A stretch of DNA of 6,839 bases from CAYFUR01 sp964346275 (GTDB lineage Bacteria > Sumerlaeota > Sumerlaeia > SLMS01): positions 1 through 6,839 of the forward strand of contig CAYFUR010000145.1 in the NCBI GenBank assembly GCA_964346275.1, given 5' to 3'. This document shows, piece after piece, positions 4,335-6,839 of the stretch (position 1 is the first letter of the stretch; each line of letters starts with the position of its first letter). The translations under genes were made by a program, and so were the position numbers. Below the pieces are notes generated by a model. That model saw only the letters and a list, made by a program, of their open reading frames with translations, was not told the DNA's origin and made no database searches.

Positions 4335-6797
4335 ATGGACGAATTACGCGAAAATATCAGCCCCATCGCCATTGAAGAGGAGATGAGGAATTCCTTCCTC
4401 GACTACTCGATGTCGGTGATTGTGAGCCGCGCGCTGCCCGATGTGCGCGACGGCCTCAAGCCGGTTCACCGGCGCATCCTCTACGCCAGCTACGACCGTG
4501 GATTCCGCTCGACTCGCGCACCGTCCAAGTGCGCCCGCATCGTGGGCGAGGTGATGGGTAACTTCCACCCCCACGGCGACGCCGCGATTTACGACACCCT
4601 CGTTCGACTGGCCCAGCCCTGGGCCATGCGTGTCAAGCTGATCGACGGCCAGGGGAACTTTGGTTCCATGGACAATGATCCCGCCGCGGCGATGCGTTAC
4701 ACGGAAGCACGCATGACCGCCGCGGGCGAGGCCCTGCTGACCGATATCGAAAAAGAAACCGTCGACTTCGCGCCAACCTATGACGGCCGCGAGATGGAGC
4801 CGACGGTTCTTCCCTCCTCGTTCCCGAATCTGCTGGTCAATGGCTCGGAAGGCATCGCCGTCGGCATGGCGACAAAGGTGCCGCCCCACAACCTCGAAGA
4901 GTGCATCGACGCGCTGGTCAAGCTGATCGACGAGCCGAAGACCCCCCTCGACGAGATCATGAAGATCATGCCGGGGCCGGACTTTCCCACGGGCGGGTAT
5001 ATCCTCGGGCGCGACGGCATCAAGTCCGCCTATTCCACGGGCCGCGGCCGCGTGATCATGCGCGCGCGGTGCAAAACCGAGGCGCTGAAAAATGGCAAGG
5101 AAGCGGTCATCGTGACCGAGCTTCCCTATCAGACGAACAAGGCGAACCTGATCGCGGACATCGCGGGCCAGGTGCGCGACAAGAAGCTGCAGGGCATTAC
5201 CGACGTGCGCGACGAGTCGGACCGCGACGGCATGCGCATCGTCATCGAGCTGCGCCGCGGCGAGGAAGCGCAGGTTGTCATCAACAACCTGTATAAGAAA
5301 ACCGCGATGCAGTCGAACTTTGGCGTGATCCTCCTCGCCATCGTCAAGAACCAGCCGCGCTATCTCTCGCTCATGCGCATCCTGCACCTTTACCTGGAAC
5401 ACCGGCGCGAGGTGCTGCTGCGCGCGACGCGCCACGACCTGGCGAAGGCGCTGGACCGGCTGCATATCGTCGAGGGCCTGCTCATCGCCCTCGCCAATAT
5501 CGACGAGGTGATCCGCGTCATCCGCGAGAGCGCCGACACCGAGGCCGCGCGAACGGCGCTGATGGAGAAGTTCGAGCTGTCGAAGCGCCAGACCGATGCG
5601 ATTCTGGAAATGCGCCTGCGCACGCTGACCGCGCTCGAAGTGCACAAGCTGGAAGAGGAAGCGGACGGGCTGAAGAAGCTCATTTCCGAGCTGGAAGCGA
5701 TTCTCGCCTCGGAAGCCAAGCAGTTCGAGGTGATCCGCAACGATCTGCTCGCCACCAAGAAACGCTTTGGCGACCCGCGCCGCACGGAAATCATCGACGA
5801 TCCGGGTGACATGAGCGTGGAAGACCTGATCGCCGACGAACGCATGGTCGTCACGATTTCCCACCAGGGATATATCAAGCGCACGGACACGAACCTCTAC
5901 CGCAAGCAAAAGCGCGGCGGGAAAGGCCTGATCGGCGCGGAAATGAAGGACGAAGACTGGGCGGAACACCTGTTTGTCTGTACGACCCACGAGTATATCA
6001 TGTTCTTCACGAACAAGGGGAAAGCGTACTGGAAAAAGGTGTGGGAGCTGCCCCAGGCGGGCCGCGCCAGCAAGGGCCGCCCGATCGTCAATCTCCTGGA
6101 AGCGCTGGAGAAAGGCGAGAAGGTCGAGGCGGTGATGCCCGTGTCGGAATTCAAGGACGACATGTTCCTCGTCTTCTGCACGCAAAAGGGCCAGGTGCAG
6201 AAAAACGCGCTCTCGCTGTATAGCAACCCGCGCAAGGGCGGCATCAAGGCCGTCAATATCGCCGACGATGACGAGCTGGTGACCGTGAAGCTGACCAATG
6301 CGACGCAGGACCTGCTCATCGGCACGCGCAAGGGCATGGCCATCCGATTCCGCGTGGACGATATCCGCGCGGCGGGCCGCTTTACCCAGGGCGTGCGCGG
6401 CATCAAGCTCTCCAAGGGCGACTACGTCATCGGCATGGAAACGCTCAGGCCGGAGAGCACCATCCTCACCACGTCGGAAAAGGGCATGGGCAAGCGGTCG
6501 CACATCGACGACTATCGCGTGATCAGCCGCGGCGGCAAAGGCGTGATCAACATGCGCATCACCGACAAGACCGGCGAGATCGTGGGCATCAACGAGGTGC
6601 TGGACACGGACGAGCTGATGATGATGACGGCCAAGGGCCAGATGATCCGCTTTACCGTGAGCGACCTTCGCGTGATCGGACGCAATACGCAGGGTGTGCG
6701 GCTATTAAACCTTGCCAACCGCGACCGCATCGTGGCGGTTTCCCGCGTGGCCGAGGAAAAAACAGACGAGGAAAACGGTACGGAAATCGAAGAATAA
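4335..6797 (+). CDS. gyrA: DNA gyrase subunit A
   Basis: GyrA is the DNA-cutting and rejoining subunit of gyrase (GyrA2GyrB2), which introduces negative supercoils using ATP. The 820-residue protein starts in family register (SPIAIEEEMRNSFLDYSMSV). The breakage-reunion domain has the catalytic Tyr122 (AAMRYTEARM, after Arg121), the same number as in E. coli. The quinolone-determining region (about 67-106) reads HPHGDAAIYD at 78-87, with Ala at 83 and Asp at 87. A coiled-coil region spans roughly 360-490. The C-terminal part (about 500-805) shows six beta-pinwheel repeats and the GyrA box QKRGGKG at 525-531, which favours gyrase over topoisomerase IV (ParC). It ends in an acidic tail, EEKTDEENGTEIEE. 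GGAG at 4317-4320 is 14 nt before the ATG, rather far for a ribosome-binding site. gyrB is not adjacent on the left. No terminator is seen in the 42 nt after the stop. Confidence 0.98.
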   Translation: MDELRENISPIAIEEEMRNSFLDYSMSVIVSRALPDVRDGLKPVHRRILYASYDRGFRSTRAPSKCARIVGEVMGNFHPHGDAAIYDTLVRLAQPWAMRVKLIDGQGNFGSMDNDPAAAMRYTEARMTAAGEALLTDIEKETVDFAPTYDGREMEPTVLPSSFPNLLVNGSEGIAVGMATKVPPHNLEECIDALVKLIDEPKTPLDEIMKIMPGPDFPTGGYILGRDGIKSAYSTGRGRVIMRARCKTEALKNGKEAVIVTELPYQTNKANLIADIAGQVRDKKLQGITDVRDESDRDGMRIVIELRRGEEAQVVINNLYKKTAMQSNFGVILLAIVKNQPRYLSLMRILHLYLEHRREVLLRATRHDLAKALDRLHIVEGLLIALANIDEVIRVIRESADTEAARTALMEKFELSKRQTDAILEMRLRTLTALEVHKLEEEADGLKKLISELEAILASEAKQFEVIRNDLLATKKRFGDPRRTEIIDDPGDMSVEDLIADERMVVTISHQGYIKRTDTNLYRKQKRGGKGLIGAEMKDEDWAEHLFVCTTHEYIMFFTNKGKAYWKKVWELPQAGRASKGRPIVNLLEALEKGEKVEAVMPVSEFKDDMFLVFCTQKGQVQKNALSLYSNPRKGGIKAVNIADDDELVTVKLTNATQDLLIGTRKGMAIRFRVDDIRAAGRFTQGVRGIKLSKGDYVIGMETLRPESTILTTSEKGMGKRSHIDDYRVISRGGKGVINMRITDKTGEIVGINEVLDTDELMMMTAKGQMIRFTVSDLRVIGRNTQGVRLLNLANRDRIVAVSRVAEEKTDEENGTEIEE

Positions 6798-6839
6798 CCG
6801 TCGACCCGGCCAATCGAAACCAACAAAAGCAGAGGCCGC

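Noticed and set aside
4344..6503. 719-codon open frame on the reverse strand opposite gyrA
   Set aside because: It is the mirror of a GC-rich gene with strong codon bias. The product is rich in His, Arg, Asp and Ala with no domain, and gyrA is beyond doubt on the other strand.

Overview
This window is ordinary core chromosome from a GC-rich bacterium (about 60% GC by eye). The phylum cannot be fixed from the sequence alone. The genes are deeply conserved bacterial ones (SecD, YajC, GyrA, a proline tRNA with an encoded CCA end). I see no mobile element, CRISPR array, phage gene or toxin-antitoxin pair.

Layout. Positions 1-1554 are transcribed leftwards. They hold a proline tRNA (anticodon CGG), then yajC, then the first 284 codons of secD, which runs off the left edge. 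YajC and SecD belong to the SecDF-YajC accessory complex that helps the SecYEG channel export proteins, and secF would be expected just beyond the left edge. Two leftward TTGACA boxes, one before the tRNA and one before yajC, suggest separate promoters.

Positions 1709-3164 are transcribed rightwards. The first gene encodes a 173-residue YflT-like general stress protein with a long glycine-zipper insert, and it is closed by a clear rho-independent terminator at 2282-2315. The second is a complete M55 D-aminopeptidase (DppA family) with all expected metal and catalytic residues. Its stop codon overlaps by 2 nt that of a leftward sulfotransferase-family gene (3161-4102), and both stops sit in the loop of a small hairpin.

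Positions 4335-6797 hold a full-length gyrA, divergent from the sulfotransferase across a 232-bp spacer. Its catalytic Tyr122 and quinolone-determining region fall at exactly E. coli numbering. The key position 83 is alanine instead of serine, which predicts reduced fluoroquinolone sensitivity.

Apart from yajC-secD, the genes do not form an evident pathway; they look like independent housekeeping units set side by side. I found no convincing evidence of a new multi-gene system. The points most worth checking are Ala83 of GyrA, the orphan sulfotransferase, the shared stop-codon hairpin, and the overlapping reading frame at the gyrA start.
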